From: Candidatus Riesia sp. GBBU
Lineage (GTDB): Bacteria > Pseudomonadota > Gammaproteobacteria > Enterobacterales > Enterobacteriaceae
Assembly: GCA_002074035.1 (NCBI GenBank)
Contig: CP012849.1
Coordinates: 67,938-131,937 of the forward strand
Length of the DNA stretch: 64,000 nucleotides
Direction: 5' to 3'
In this document: piece after piece, positions 47,875 to 57,870 of the stretch
Position numbering within the stretch: the first letter of the stretch is position 1
How the letters are laid out: each line of letters starts with the position of its first letter
Made by a program: the position numbers and the translations under genes
Notes under the pieces: model-generated
Database searches by the model: none
The model's input: only the letters and a program-made list of their open reading frames with translations
What the model was told of the DNA's origin: nothing

Positions 47875-48750
47875 ATGATATTAATGAATTTGAAAAAAAA
47901 ACACGTAATTAATAGAATTGTAAAAACTATTCTCGTATTATTATTGACAAATTTTTTGTTTGGATGTGATATGGTACTAATGAATCCTAAGGGCGCAATT
48001 GGATTAGAACAAAAAAAAATAATAATTTTTTCTTTTTGTTTAATGTCCTTAATAATAATTCCAGTCATAATTATGACACTACTATTTTCTATTAAGTATA
48101 GATCTAACAGGAACTCAAATTATAATCCAGATTTGGATAAATCAAAAATAATTGAATTTTTTTGTTGGTTATTTCCAATTTTAATTATTTTTGTTCTTTC
48201 TATTGTTGCTTATAGAACTACTTATCAGCTTGATCCTTATAAAACTATTGATAATAAAAAAGAATCGGTTAAAATTCAAGTAATATCTTCAAATTGGAAA
48301 TGGGTGTTTATTTATCCAAAACAAAAAATAGCTGCAGTTAACGAACTATTTTTACCATTAAATATTCCAATAGAGTTTAATCTTACATCTAGTTCTGTAA
48401 TGAACTCTTTTTTTATTCCTTCGCTTGGAAGCCAAATATACACTATGCCAGGTATGGAAACTAGACTAAATTTAATTGCCAATTATACTGGAATTTATAA
48501 GGGATTTTCATCAAACTATAGTGGTGAAGGTTTTTCAGATATGAAATTTAATGTAATAGTTGGAGAAAAATCAGAATTTGAAGATTGGATAAAGAAAGTA
48601 AAATTTTCAGAAAAAAAAATCAATCATATTTCAGATATTCTAAAAACTGATAGATTTAGTAGGAATATTTCTAATTATTATTCTGAAGTAAAAGAAAATA
48701 TATACGAGGAAATTATATCTATGTGCAATGGTAGTTCTAAAAGATCTTAA
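47875..48750 (+). CDS. cyoA: Cytochrome bo3 ubiquinol oxidase subunit II
   Basis: Periplasmic-facing subunit of the proton-pumping quinol oxidase. It is 291 residues (E. coli 315; the Met/His-rich C-terminal tail is missing). It has a signal sequence with lipobox LFGC (Cys34), two transmembrane helices, then the cupredoxin domain (SSNWKWVFIYP, SVMNSFFIPSLGSQIYTMPGMETRLNL, GFSSNYSGEGFSDMKF). It lacks CuA ligands, as expected of quinol oxidases. AAAGGA lies eight bases before the ATG at 47875. First of cyoABCDE. Confidence 0.97.
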   Translation: MILMNLKKKHVINRIVKTILVLLLTNFLFGCDMVLMNPKGAIGLEQKKIIIFSFCLMSLIIIPVIIMTLLFSIKYRSNRNSNYNPDLDKSKIIEFFCWLFPILIIFVLSIVAYRTTYQLDPYKTIDNKKESVKIQVISSNWKWVFIYPKQKIAAVNELFLPLNIPIEFNLTSSSVMNSFFIPSLGSQIYTMPGMETRLNLIANYTGIYKGFSSNYSGEGFSDMKFNVIVGEKSEFEDWIKKVKFSEKKINHISDILKTDRFSRNISNYYSEVKENIYEEIISMCNGSSKRS

Positions 48751-48796
48751 AAATTAATTAAGATCTAATGAATTTATTTTTAAACGTGAGGAAGAG

Positions 48797-50761
48797 ATGT
48801 TTGGAAAACTTACAATTGATTCTATACAAATACATGATCCAATTATTGTTTCAACTTTAATTGGTATTTTTTTAATAGTTACTATGATGTTTACATACAT
48901 AACTGTTTTAGGAAAATGGAAATGGATATGGAATGAATGGATAACGAGCATGGATCACAAAAAAATTGGTATTATGTATATTTTAGTAGCGATTGTTATG
49001 TTTTTTAGAGGGTTTGCAGATGCTATAATGATGAGACTACAACAAACAATAGTTTCTTCTGGAAACTCTGGATTTTTACCTCCAAGCCATTATGATCAAA
49101 TTTTTACTGCTCATGGAGTAATAATGATATTTTTCATGGCGACTCCTTTTGTTCTTGGATTAATGAATCTGATTGTCCCATTACAAATAGGATCTAGAGA
49201 TGTTGCTTTTCCTGTATTAAACTCATTAAGTTTTTGGATTTTTATGGTTGGAGTTTTATTAATTAATTTATCTTTAGGAATTGGAGAATTTGCAAGGACA
49301 GGCTGGTTAGCATATCCTCCTCTTTCTGGTAAAATTTATAGTAGTGGAGTTGGTGTTGATTATTGGATATGGAGTATACAAATTTCTGGAATTGGAACTA
49401 TACTTGCCGGAATAAATATTTTTACTACAATTTTAAGAATGAGAACTAATGGAATGAAAATGATGCACATTCCAGTGTTTACATGGACCTCGCTTTGTTC
49501 TAGCATTTTGATTATAGCAGCTTTTCCTATTCTTTCTGCAACAGTTACTTTGTTAACAATTGATAGATATCTTGGTACACATTTTTTCACTAGTGATTTA
49601 GGTGGAAATATGATGATGTACGTAAATTTAATTTGGGCATGGGGACACCCGGAAGTATATATACTTATACTACCAATATTTGGAATTTTTTCAGAAGTCA
49701 CTTCAACTTTTTGCAAAAAAAGCTTGTTTGGTTACAAATCTTTAGTAATTGCTACAGTGTCAATCACTATCATGTCATTCATTGTTTGGTTACATCATTT
49801 TTTTACTATGGGAAGTGGAGCAAAAGTAAATACATTTTTCGGCATATCTACTATGGTTATAGCGATTCCTACAGGAGTAAAAGTATTTAATTGGTTATTT
49901 ACGATGTTTCGCGGGAAGATAGAATTTAAGTCTCCAATGTTGTGGACTATTGGATTTATTATAACTTTTTCAATAGGTGGAATGGCAGGAGTTATTCTTT
50001 CAATACCAAGTATAAATTATGTTTTACACAATAGCTTATTTCTAGTAGCTCATTTTCATAATGTGATTATAGGAGGCGTAGTTTTTGGATGCTTTTCTGG
50101 ATTAACATATTGGTTTCCAAAATTTTTTGGTTTTACTTTAAACGAAAAATGGGGTATAAGAGCATTCTATTTTTGGCTTGTAGGATTTTTATTAGCGTTT
50201 ATTCCTCTTTATTTTTTAGGCATCATGGGAATGACAAGAAGAATTGGACAGAATATAGATCACGAATATCATAGATTACTATCTATAGCTTTCATTGGAA
50301 CAATAATAATATTATTTGGAATAATTTGCCAGATAATACAATTTATTATGAGTATTCGTTATAGAAATTTAAATAAAGATATTACCGGAGATCCATGGAA
50401 TGGAAGAACTTTAGAATGGTCTACTTCTTCTCCAGTTCCTTTTTATAATTTCATAAAAAAGATAAAAGTAACATCAAAAGATGCTTGGTGGAAGTTTAAA
50501 ACTTCAAATGAAAAAACTGAAATTGATTATGATACTTTTTATATTCCAAAGAATAACGCTTATGGCATAATCATGTTTATTTTCTTGTCTTTATTTGGAT
50601 TTTCCATGATATGGAATATATGGTGGTTATCAATATTAAGTATTTCACTTGTCTTTATTACATGTATAAAACTAAGCTTCTTTATTAGAAATAAATGTTA
50701 TTCTTCTATTTCATATAAAGAAATAAAAAATCTTTTAAATAAAGAGAGAAAAAATGATTAA
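48797..50761 (+). CDS. cyoB: Cytochrome bo3 ubiquinol oxidase subunit I
   Basis: Catalytic haem-copper subunit; reduces O2 and pumps protons. It is 654 residues (E. coli 663), about 15 transmembrane helices. Metal ligands are present: [15 protein letters not shown] near 280 (CuB His and the His-Tyr cross-link), the WLHHFF pair near 331 (CuB), and HFHNVIIGG near 418 (haem o3 and low-spin haem). Proton-channel region [12 protein letters not shown] and the [14 protein letters not shown] block are conserved. It overlaps cyoC by 8 bases. Indicates an aerobic lifestyle. Confidence 0.98.
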   Translation: MFGKLTIDSIQIHDPIIVSTLIGIFLIVTMMFTYITVLGKWKWIWNEWITSMDHKKIGIMYILVAIVMFFRGFADAIMMRLQQTIVSSGNSGFLPPSHYDQIFTAHGVIMIFFMATPFVLGLMNLIVPLQIGSRDVAFPVLNSLSFWIFMVGVLLINLSLGIGEFARTGWLAYPPLSGKIYSSGVGVDYWIWSIQISGIGTILAGINIFTTILRMRTNGMKMMHIPVFTWTSLCSSILIIAAFPILSATVTLLTIDRYLGTHFFTSDLGGNMMMYVNLIWAWGHPEVYILILPIFGIFSEVTSTFCKKSLFGYKSLVIATVSITIMSFIVWLHHFFTMGSGAKVNTFFGISTMVIAIPTGVKVFNWLFTMFRGKIEFKSPMLWTIGFIITFSIGGMAGVILSIPSINYVLHNSLFLVAHFHNVIIGGVVFGCFSGLTYWFPKFFGFTLNEKWGIRAFYFWLVGFLLAFIPLYFLGIMGMTRRIGQNIDHEYHRLLSIAFIGTIIILFGIICQIIQFIMSIRYRNLNKDITGDPWNGRTLEWSTSSPVPFYNFIKKIKVTSKDAWWKFKTSNEKTEIDYDTFYIPKNNAYGIIMFIFLSLFGFSMIWNIWWLSILSISLVFITCIKLSFFIRNKCYSSISYKEIKNLLNKERKND

Positions 50762-51359
50762 AGTTTCAGGGATTTCTAAGAAAAAAAATAATGATACACA
50801 TCTAGCAAAAGTTCAAGAAAATAAAATATTTGGTTTTTGGACTTATATGATGAGTGATTTAATTCTTTTTATTTGTTTTTTGTCAACTTATAGTGTCTTA
50901 TCTGAAAACTCTTTATATTTCTTAGAGTGGAAAAACATTCATATTTCTAAACTGTCTGTGATTATAAAAACTTTTTTACTAATGTTTAGCAATTTACTAA
51001 TTAACTTAGTATGTTCGTTCAAAACAAAAAAAGAAAAAATTACATATATCTTATTTTTTTCTATATTTTTGTTAACTGTTTCTATTTTATTTTCAGATTT
51101 CTTCATATACAATGGATATTGTAATCTTATAAGTAAAGATGCACTTTTTTCTTCTTTTTTTACTATAATGTTCATACACATATTTCATATTTTACTAGGA
51201 TCTATATGGATTTTAATTTTAGCATTTCAAATATATAAGTATAAATTTGATATTATTAATATAACAAACTTAAATTGTTTAAAGATATTTTGGAACTTTT
51301 TAAATTTGATGTGGATATTCATGATCAGTATTGTTTTCTTTTTAGAAAAGGTTTTATAA
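50754..51359 (+). CDS. cyoC: Cytochrome bo3 ubiquinol oxidase subunit III
   Basis: Five-helix membrane subunit supporting the stability of subunit I. It is 201 residues (E. coli 204). The family opening [23 protein letters not shown] is clear, as are the [20 protein letters not shown] helix and the final [22 protein letters not shown]. The middle of the protein is much diverged. Its ATG lies in the last codons of cyoB (8-base overlap), a coupling arrangement also seen elsewhere in this operon. Confidence 0.96.
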   Translation: MIKVSGISKKKNNDTHLAKVQENKIFGFWTYMMSDLILFICFLSTYSVLSENSLYFLEWKNIHISKLSVIIKTFLLMFSNLLINLVCSFKTKKEKITYILFFSIFLLTVSILFSDFFIYNGYCNLISKDALFSSFFTIMFIHIFHILLGSIWILILAFQIYKYKFDIINITNLNCLKIFWNFLNLMWIFMISIVFFLEKVL

Positions 51360-51393
51360 TTTTTTAAAACTTATTAGAAATTTATTTTAAAAA

Positions 51394-51729
51394 ATGAGAA
51401 AAATTTTTATCGGTTTTATATTATCTTTTTCATTAATTTTAATTTCATTCTATTTAAAAAATAGTTGTTTTATATTGCAATATAAAAGAATTTATTTCTT
51501 TATCATATATTTGTTTTCTTTAATTCATGTTTTTCTGCATTATTTTTTCTTTCTTAGACAAGAGTCTTATCTGAAATGTTTCTGGAATTCTATTACATTG
51601 ATATTTACAATACTTATAATAAATATATTATTTTTCGGTTCTATATGGATAATGTATAACTTAAATGAAAATATGAAAACTGAAAAAAGTTTTTTTACAA
51701 AAGATGAAAAAGTATTTTATAATAATTAA
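51394..51729 (+). CDS. cyoD: Cytochrome bo3 ubiquinol oxidase subunit IV
   Basis: Small three-helix subunit. It is 111 residues (E. coli 109). Assignment rests on size, three hydrophobic helices (about 4-22, 32-49, 63-86), the FIIYLFSLIHVFLHYFFFL helix with conserved His residues, the IWIMYNLNENM end, and its place between cyoC and cyoE. Sequence similarity is low outside these points. It overlaps cyoE by 26 bases. Confidence 0.93.
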   Translation: MRKIFIGFILSFSLILISFYLKNSCFILQYKRIYFFIIYLFSLIHVFLHYFFFLRQESYLKCFWNSITLIFTILIINILFFGSIWIMYNLNENMKTEKSFFTKDEKVFYNN

Positions 51730-52576
51730 ACCTTTAATTGTTTTTAGTAATTTATTTTCTTTTTGTTCAGGTTTTTTGTTTTCTCAAGAAAAAATAAAAG
51801 ATTATTATATTTTTTTCTTAACTTTTTTAGGTATTTTTTTCATAATTTCTTCAAGTTGTGTAGCAAATAATTACATTGATCTAGATATAGACAGATTAAT
51901 GAACAGAACAAAAAACAGACCGTCTGCAACAAATGATATTAAAAGTTCAAGTATTCTATTATTTTCTTTATTTTTATATATTGTAGGCATGTTATTTTTG
52001 ATTGAAACAAAAAATTTTCTCTCTATTTCTCTTTCTGTTATTGGATCTATAATATATATAGTAATATATTCTTTGTATCTAAAAAGAAGATATTACTTTT
52101 CAATATTAATTGGTAGTATCTCAGGCGCTATACCACCAGTTATAGGATATCAAACATCTTCTAATAAAATAGATATCGGGACTTTAATTTTATTTATAAC
52201 TTTTTTTTTATGGCAAATTCCTCATTCATATTCTATGGCTATCTATAATATAGAAGATTATAAAAAAGCAAGAATTCCAAGTCTTCCAATTACAAAAAGT
52301 ATTTTTATTACTAAAATTCATATTTCTATTTCTATTCTATTATTTATAATATCTAATTTTTTGTTTTTAATTAAAAATTTTATGAACAAGATTTTTGTTT
52401 ATTATATAATATTTATTAACTTATATTGGTTAATTATCTCAGTTCAAGGCTTTAAAAAAACAATAAATAATTTTTCTTGGTCTAGAAAATTATTTATTTT
52501 TTCAAATATTTCCATTTTTTTTATCATAACAATGATTATCTTTAATTCGATTAAAAATCAAAATTTTATTTTTTAA
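51704..52576 (+). CDS. cyoE: Protohaem IX farnesyltransferase (haem O synthase)
   Basis: UbiA-family prenyltransferase that converts haem B to haem O for the bo3 oxidase. It is 290 residues (E. coli 296), about nine transmembrane helices. The polyprenyl/Mg2+ motif NNYIDLDIDRLMNRTKNRP is intact, as are the SGAIPPVIGY loop and WQIPHSYSMAIYNIEDYKKARIPSLP. It overlaps cyoD by 26 bases. Its farnesyl diphosphate substrate would derive from the dxs pathway, but ispA, next to dxs in E. coli, is not in this window. Confidence 0.97.
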   Translation: MKKYFIIIKPLIVFSNLFSFCSGFLFSQEKIKDYYIFFLTFLGIFFIISSSCVANNYIDLDIDRLMNRTKNRPSATNDIKSSSILLFSLFLYIVGMLFLIETKNFLSISLSVIGSIIYIVIYSLYLKRRYYFSILIGSISGAIPPVIGYQTSSNKIDIGTLILFITFFLWQIPHSYSMAIYNIEDYKKARIPSLPITKSIFITKIHISISILLFIISNFLFLIKNFMNKIFVYYIIFINLYWLIISVQGFKKTINNFSWSRKLFIFSNISIFFIITMIIFNSIKNQNFIF

Positions 52577-52989
52577 CTTATATATTATTTTATAACTTAT
52601 TTAACATCATTTTTAATGAAAATTTTAATATGTTTAATATAGATTTTAAAATTTATACAATATTATATTAAAGATTCAAAATTTAGTTAAATAAATATTT
52701 CTTTATACTACAAATGTAACGTTATATAATTTTTATTTAATTAAACTAAATATAAAAATTTGATAGTTTAATTAGTTTTTTATAAAAAATAATTTAATTT
52801 TCTTTATTGTATTTTTACTGATAAGATTTATTAAAACTTTATGGTTTTAATTTTAAATGAATGTTTGTTATTTAAAATTTTTTCTATAAATTTTACAAAA
52901 AATAATTACATAATATTCTATATCAGACTTTTAAAAGTTAATTTTTAGAAATTCTAATTTATATTAACAGTTTAAGATACAAAATTTTT
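52577..52989. other. Intergenic region between cyoE and dxs
   Basis: 413 very AT-rich bases with no gene. In E. coli the corresponding interval holds yajR, yajQ, panE, yajL, thiI, xseB and ispA; all are absent and none leaves a readable remnant. No clear promoter for dxs or terminator for cyo was identified. Confidence 0.6.
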
Positions 52990-54819
52990 ATGAGAAAAAA
53001 AGGCGAAAAGTTAAATAACGGAAGTAATTCAATTCTGTCATTAATTGATACACCAAAAGAACTACGTATGCTTTCTGAAGATGATTTAAAAAGATTATGT
53101 GATGAATTAAGAGAATTTTTATTAAATTCTGTAAAAGTTTCTGGTGGACATTTATCTTCTGGACTTGGATCTGTAGAACTTGCAGTAGCAATGCATTATG
53201 TATATGATACTCCATTTGATAATTTAATATGGGATACTGGACATCAATCGTATCCTCATAAAATCTTAACAGGCAGAAAAAGAACATTTAAAAGTATAAG
53301 AAAAAGATATGGACTACATCCATTTCCATGCAGGGAGGAAAGTGAATATGATGTATTAAGTGTTGGACATTCTTCAACTTCAATCAGTGCTGGATTAGGA
53401 ATGTCAGTGTCTTCAGAATATGAGAAAAAAGGAAGAAAAACTATATGTATAATTGGAGATGGAGCAATTACATCTGGGATAGCATTTGAAGCTATAAATC
53501 ACGCTGGATATCTTAAAAAAGATATTCTTATAGTTTTAAATGATAATAGAATGTCAATATCAGAAAATGTTGGAGCATTAAATAACTATTTTAGAAATAT
53601 AGAACGTTCTTATAAGAATAAGAATAAATTTTTAAAATTTCTAAATTTTTTTGATATATATAAAAAAAAAAAATGTAAGACAATATTTGAATATTTGGGA
53701 TTTAAGCAATTTGGTCCAATTGACGGAAATGATATTTTTACGCTCTTACGACATCTAAAAAATATAAAGGAATCATACGGACCAAAATTTTTACACGTTA
53801 TTACAAAAAAAGGAAAAGGATATAAACCTGCAGAAAAAGATCCAATTAAATGGCATTCTATTTCTAATCTGAATAAAATAAACCATATTATAGATAAAAA
53901 AAAACTTACTTTTTCAGAAGTTTTTGGCGAGTGGATTTGTAAAGAAGCTTCATGTGATTCTAAACTAATAGCTATTACTCCTGCAATGACTGAAGGTTCT
54001 GGAATGAAAAAGTTTTCAAAACTTTATCCAAATCAGTATTTCGATGTAGCAATTTCGGAACAACATGCAGTAACATTCGCTGCCGGGTTAGCTATCAAGG
54101 GATATAATCCAATTGTATCTATATATTCTACATTTTTGCAGAGAGCTTATGATCAGATAATACATGATGTTGCACTTCAAAAATTGCCAATATTATTTGC
54201 TGTGGACAGAGCCGGAATAGTTGGAGAGGATGGTAAAACACATCAAGGTGCGTTTGATCTATCTTTTTTAAGATGTTTACCTAATATGATTATTATGTCT
54301 CCAAGTGATGAAGATGAATGTTTTCAAATGCTTCATACTGGATACCACATTAAAGATGGACCAACAGTTGTACGATATCCAAAGGGGAAAAGTTGTGGAG
54401 CGAAATTAAATTCTCTAAAGAGAATTTTTATAGGAAAGGGAGTTATAAAAAGGACAGGAAAAAAAATTGCTATTTTAAATTTTGGAACATTATTACATGA
54501 AGCTATGAAAGCTGCTACTATACTAGATAGTACTGTGATAGATATGAGATTTGTGAAACCATTGGATAAAAATCTAATTTTATATGCAGCAAAAACACAT
54601 AAATTGATAGTTACAATAGAAGAAAATGTTATTTATGGAGGAGCTGGTAGTGGAGTAAATGAATTCATTTTAAAATCTAAATTAATAGTTAATGTCCTAA
54701 ATTTAGGATTGCCAGATGTATACATACCGCATGGTAAAAGAGAAGAAATTCAAGAGAGTTTAGGGTTAAGCTCAAAAGGTATAGAAGAATCAATAAAAAA
54801 GTTTTTAAAAAAAATATGA
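52990..54819 (+). CDS. dxs: 1-deoxy-D-xylulose-5-phosphate synthase
   Basis: TPP enzyme that makes the precursor of the MEP isoprenoid pathway from pyruvate and glyceraldehyde-3-phosphate. It is 609 residues (E. coli 620). It has [24 protein letters not shown], the TPP motif [14 protein letters not shown]...[27 protein letters not shown] with the catalytic Glu, and [20 protein letters not shown]. The segment after GALNNYF (about 205-235) is shortened and lysine-rich and contains a run of 12 A (53662-53673), in frame as sequenced. It is convergent with pgpA (11-base gap). Confidence 0.98.
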   Translation: MRKKGEKLNNGSNSILSLIDTPKELRMLSEDDLKRLCDELREFLLNSVKVSGGHLSSGLGSVELAVAMHYVYDTPFDNLIWDTGHQSYPHKILTGRKRTFKSIRKRYGLHPFPCREESEYDVLSVGHSSTSISAGLGMSVSSEYEKKGRKTICIIGDGAITSGIAFEAINHAGYLKKDILIVLNDNRMSISENVGALNNYFRNIERSYKNKNKFLKFLNFFDIYKKKKCKTIFEYLGFKQFGPIDGNDIFTLLRHLKNIKESYGPKFLHVITKKGKGYKPAEKDPIKWHSISNLNKINHIIDKKKLTFSEVFGEWICKEASCDSKLIAITPAMTEGSGMKKFSKLYPNQYFDVAISEQHAVTFAAGLAIKGYNPIVSIYSTFLQRAYDQIIHDVALQKLPILFAVDRAGIVGEDGKTHQGAFDLSFLRCLPNMIIMSPSDEDECFQMLHTGYHIKDGPTVVRYPKGKSCGAKLNSLKRIFIGKGVIKRTGKKIAILNFGTLLHEAMKAATILDSTVIDMRFVKPLDKNLILYAAKTHKLIVTIEENVIYGGAGSGVNEFILKSKLIVNVLNLGLPDVYIPHGKREEIQESLGLSSKGIEESIKKFLKKI

Positions 54820-54830
54820 AAATTTTAATA

Positions 54831-55307
54831 TTAGTTAATTATTACAAGTTTCATTAAATGAAAAACCAATTTAGCTGAAAAAGCTGATAAAACATCATCT
54901 AACATAACTCCAAATCCGTTTATTACTTTTTTATCAACTAAGTTGATTGGCCAAGGCTTTAAAATATCAAAAAATCTAAATAGAAAAATTAACAAAAATT
55001 TTTCCGTAATATTTTCATATAAAGTAGTTAAAACTATCCATGTGCCGACAAACTCGTCTAATACTATACTTTTGTGATCATGAATATTTGTAATTTTAAA
55101 AAATTGATTTGATAAAAAAGATCCTAATAAGAAGAAAAGTGAGATTATTAAAATTTGTTTAATAAATGATACAGAACCTAAAAAAATCCAAATCAAAGAA
55201 GCTACTATTGTAGCGATAGTTCCTGAAAAAGGAAGTATCCCAATTCCAAATACAGTAATCAAAAGATAACATAAATTTAATTTTTTAAAAAAATTCTTCT
55301 CCAACAT
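54831..55307 (-). CDS. pgpA: Phosphatidylglycerophosphatase A
   Basis: Membrane enzyme dephosphorylating phosphatidylglycerophosphate to phosphatidylglycerol. It is 158 residues (E. coli 172). Family motifs are FGIGILPFSGTIATIVA, NIHDHKSIVLDEFVGTWI (catalytic Asp/Glu), FRFFDILKPWPI and GFGVMLDDVLSAF. It has four hydrophobic segments. In E. coli thiL lies between nusB and pgpA; here it is lost and pgpA follows nusB by 27 bases. Confidence 0.96.
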   Translation of the reverse strand: MLEKNFFKKLNLCYLLITVFGIGILPFSGTIATIVASLIWIFLGSVSFIKQILIISLFFLLGSFLSNQFFKITNIHDHKSIVLDEFVGTWIVLTTLYENITEKFLLIFLFRFFDILKPWPINLVDKKVINGFGVMLDDVLSAFSAKLVFHLMKLVIIN

Positions 55308-55334
55308 TAACGAAATCTAAAAAGTTTTAAAATA

Positions 55335-55766
55335 TTATTTTGAAAATTTTAAATTCTTTATTTTTTCGAAATTTTTCATTTTGTCTAAAATTTTGTTTAT
55401 TAATTTATAACTATTTTTCGCTCCAAAAACTTTAGCTAACTCTATTGATTCATTAATAGTTACCTTATAAGGAATAGAATTTTTGAAAAAAAATTCAAAA
55501 ACAGCTAGACGTAAAATAGAGTTTTCTACAGGATTAATTCTACTAATACCTTCAGGAACATATAAAGATATTTTATTATCAATAATCTTTATATTTTTTA
55601 CGATTTCAATACAAGAGCTTACAAAGTAATTGATATCAATATCATTATTATTGTTTGAAAATAAAAATTCATCTTTTATTTCTAGAAAATTTCTTTCGGA
55701 TATTTGCCATGCATATAACAATTGTATTATTTTTTTTCTAGATTTACTACGAGAAAAAAATTTCAT
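55335..55766 (-). CDS. nusB: Transcription antitermination protein NusB
   Basis: RNA-binding factor that with NusE binds boxA of rRNA leaders and prevents premature termination. It is 143 residues (E. coli 139). Conserved blocks are the N-terminal RKKIIQLLYAWQIS, the middle IDNKISLYVPEGISRINPVENSILRLAVFE and the C-terminal NESIELAKVFGAKNSYKLINKILDKM. It lies 14 bases after ribE, as in the ribD-ribE-nusB cluster of E. coli. Confidence 0.96.
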   Translation of the reverse strand: MKFFSRSKSRKKIIQLLYAWQISERNFLEIKDEFLFSNNNNDIDINYFVSSCIEIVKNIKIIDNKISLYVPEGISRINPVENSILRLAVFEFFFKNSIPYKVTINESIELAKVFGAKNSYKLINKILDKMKNFEKIKNLKFSK

Positions 55767-55780
55767 TTATATTTATGAAT

Positions 55781-56266
55781 TTATTTTATAGAATTTATTT
55801 TTTGAATAACATCAATCATTTCTAATGATGCTAATGCTGCTTCAGATCCCTTATTACCTAATTTAGTTCCAGATCTCTCTATTGCTTGTTTTAAGTTTTC
55901 TGTATTTAAAATTCCATATGAAATTGGAATTCCATATTCTATGGAAATATCAGAAATTTTTGAAATACAAGATCCAGAGATATATTCAAAATGTTTTGTT
56001 TCTCCTAAAATTATTGTTGCAAGAACAATTAAAGAATCATATTTCCTCTTTTCTGCTATTTTTTTTGCTGTAACAGATATTTCATGAGCTCCAGGAACCC
56101 ATACTACAGTGATATGATCACGAGATATTTTTCCGAATCTCACTAAAGTATCAATAGCTCCTTCTAATAAAAGATTATTAATTGATTTATTAAAACGAGA
56201 AACAATTATTGAAATAAAAACACTTTTAGATGGAAAACTTCCTTGAATAACATTAATCTTTTTCAT
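55781..56266 (-). CDS. ribE: 6,7-dimethyl-8-ribityllumazine synthase
   Basis: Penultimate step of riboflavin synthesis. It is 161 residues (E. coli 156). It has the substrate-binding FNKSINNLLLEGAIDTLVRFG, VWVPGAHEISVTAKKIA and VLATIILGETKHFEYIS with the catalytic His, and the C-terminal AIERSGTKLGNKGSEAALASLEM. Symbol follows the E. coli K-12 name ribE (RibH in many species). Twelve bases after ribD. Together they suggest riboflavin supply is selected for. Confidence 0.98.
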   Translation of the reverse strand: MKKINVIQGSFPSKSVFISIIVSRFNKSINNLLLEGAIDTLVRFGKISRDHITVVWVPGAHEISVTAKKIAEKRKYDSLIVLATIILGETKHFEYISGSCISKISDISIEYGIPISYGILNTENLKQAIERSGTKLGNKGSEAALASLEMIDVIQKINSIK

Positions 56267-56278
56267 TTTATCGAATTA

Positions 56279-57427
56279 TTAAAATTTGTTTTGATAATAA
56301 ATATTACTGGAAAAATTTCTTCTTAATACTGGTTTAAGTGATAAACGTAATGTATCATGAAAAGATTTTATATTAAAGAATTTAAACATATAAGATTCTT
56401 GTAAACTTTTTATATCTGTAACATTTATTAGACATTTTGCATCAGACCCCAATATCCTTGGAGATATATAAACTATCAATTCATCTATTAATTTTTCTTT
56501 AATTAAAGATGCAGCAAAATTAGGACCGCATTCAATAAAAATTATATTAATTTTTTTTCTTCCAAAAAATTTCATTAAATTTAGTAAATTGATTTTTCCA
56601 TCACGAAATATTATTTGAGATACTTTACCTTTCCAATTTTTAATAATTTCTGATGATCTTATTAACCAACATTCACCTATGTTTCTTGTTACCAAATGTT
56701 TATCTGTAACTTGATTTTTTTTATCAATAACAATTCTTATAGGTTGTCTAATATCTTCTTTTCTATAATATAACTTCATTTTTTCAGGAAAATCTTTCCA
56801 ACGAACATTCAGATTAGGATCGTCAAAAAAAACAGTACTTCCAGTAGTCAAAATTGCACTAGCTTGTGCTCTAAAAAATTGTACATCTTGTCTAGCTCTA
56901 TAAGATGTAATCCACTTACTTTCACCAGATGAAAGCGCAGTTCTTCCATCTATTGATGATGCTAATTTCAGCTGAATATATGGAAGTCCAGTTCTCATTC
57001 TTTTTGAAAATCCTAAATTTATTTCTTCAGCCTCTTTTTTCAATATTCCATAAATAACTTTTATACCAAATTTATCTAATTTTTTAATTCCTTTACCTGA
57101 AACTTTAGGGTTTGGATCAATTGTAGCAATTACTACACAATGAACCTTAGCATTAATTAATGCATCAACGCATGGAGGAGTGTTTCCGTAAAAATTACAA
57201 GGTTCTAAAGTAACATATACAGTAGAACCTTTTGCTTCTTTATTAGCTTTTTTTAAAGCAATTACTTCTGCATGGTCTTCACCAGCTTTACGATGATAAG
57301 ATTCACTAATAATAATTCCATTTTTTACAATTACGCATCCAACACTCGGATTTGGCGTAGTTGTAAACCTCCCTAATTTTGCCAGATATAATGCTCTTCT
57401 CATAAATTTTTTATCATAATCTTTCAT
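56279..57427 (-). CDS. ribD: Bifunctional riboflavin deaminase / reductase
   Basis: Performs the second and third steps of riboflavin synthesis from the GTP-derived pyrimidine. It is 382 residues (E. coli 367). The N-terminal zinc deaminase domain has HAEVIALKKA and the PCx(n)C motif in VTLEPCNFYGNTPPCVDALI. The C-terminal reductase domain shows LPYIQLKLASSIDGRTALSSGESKWIT and the FIECGPNFAASLIKEKLIDEL stretch. First of ribD-ribE-nusB-pgpA. nrdR, secF and secD, which lie between yajC and ribD in E. coli, are absent (116-base gap). Confidence 0.98.
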   Translation of the reverse strand: MKDYDKKFMRRALYLAKLGRFTTTPNPSVGCVIVKNGIIISESYHRKAGEDHAEVIALKKANKEAKGSTVYVTLEPCNFYGNTPPCVDALINAKVHCVVIATIDPNPKVSGKGIKKLDKFGIKVIYGILKKEAEEINLGFSKRMRTGLPYIQLKLASSIDGRTALSSGESKWITSYRARQDVQFFRAQASAILTTGSTVFFDDPNLNVRWKDFPEKMKLYYRKEDIRQPIRIVIDKKNQVTDKHLVTRNIGECWLIRSSEIIKNWKGKVSQIIFRDGKINLLNLMKFFGRKKINIIFIECGPNFAASLIKEKLIDELIVYISPRILGSDAKCLINVTDIKSLQESYMFKFFNIKSFHDTLRLSLKPVLRRNFSSNIYYQNKF

Positions 57428-57543
57428 AAAGTTTAAATCTGTATTTTAAAAAATAAAATTTAAATTAAATTTTAAAATTATCTTAAATAACAACTAATTT
57501 TATAAAAATTAAGACATGACTATCTCAAAAATTAATATTTCTA

Positions 57544-57870
57544 TTAAATAGAATTTATTGTTCCTCTTGGAAGAATAGCAACTATAAAACTTCTCTTAAT
57601 TAAAATTTCATTATCATTATTAACAGAAATAGTTATGTAGTCTGTATCAGAGATTTTTTTAACCCTTCCTATAATACCCCCTTTTGTCAGTATTTCATCT
57701 CCTTTTGAAACTGATCTAATTAATTTTTTATATTCTTTTACTTTCTTTTGTTGAGGTAAAAGAACTGTAAAATAAAAAATTATTACAAAAATAATTAACA
57801 TAATAATAAGATAATATGGATTATCTTTTTCTTGTTTTGAAACTGAGTCAAATGATTGAGATATAAGCAT
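57544..57870 (-). CDS. yajC: Sec translocon accessory protein YajC
   Basis: Small single-span membrane protein of the SecDF-YajC complex. It is 108 residues (E. coli 110). It has one transmembrane helix (about 22-39, YLIIMLIIFVIIFYFTVLLP), then the conserved cytoplasmic QQKKVKEYKKLIRSVSKGDEILTKGGIIGRVKKI and YITISVNNDNEILIKRSFIVAILPRGTI. In E. coli yajC-secD-secF are one operon; here the next gene on this strand is ribD, so secD and secF are missing from this locus. ATTTTCCTTAAA on the plus strand gives AAGGAAAAT as its ribosome-binding site. Confidence 0.96.
   Translation of the reverse strand: MLISQSFDSVSKQEKDNPYYLIIMLIIFVIIFYFTVLLPQQKKVKEYKKLIRSVSKGDEILTKGGIIGRVKKISDTDYITISVNNDNEILIKRSFIVAILPRGTINSI

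Noticed and set aside
49633-49890. Second-frame ORF inside cyoB
   Set aside because: cyoB is intact and highly conserved across this region; the alternative frame has no recognisable family features.
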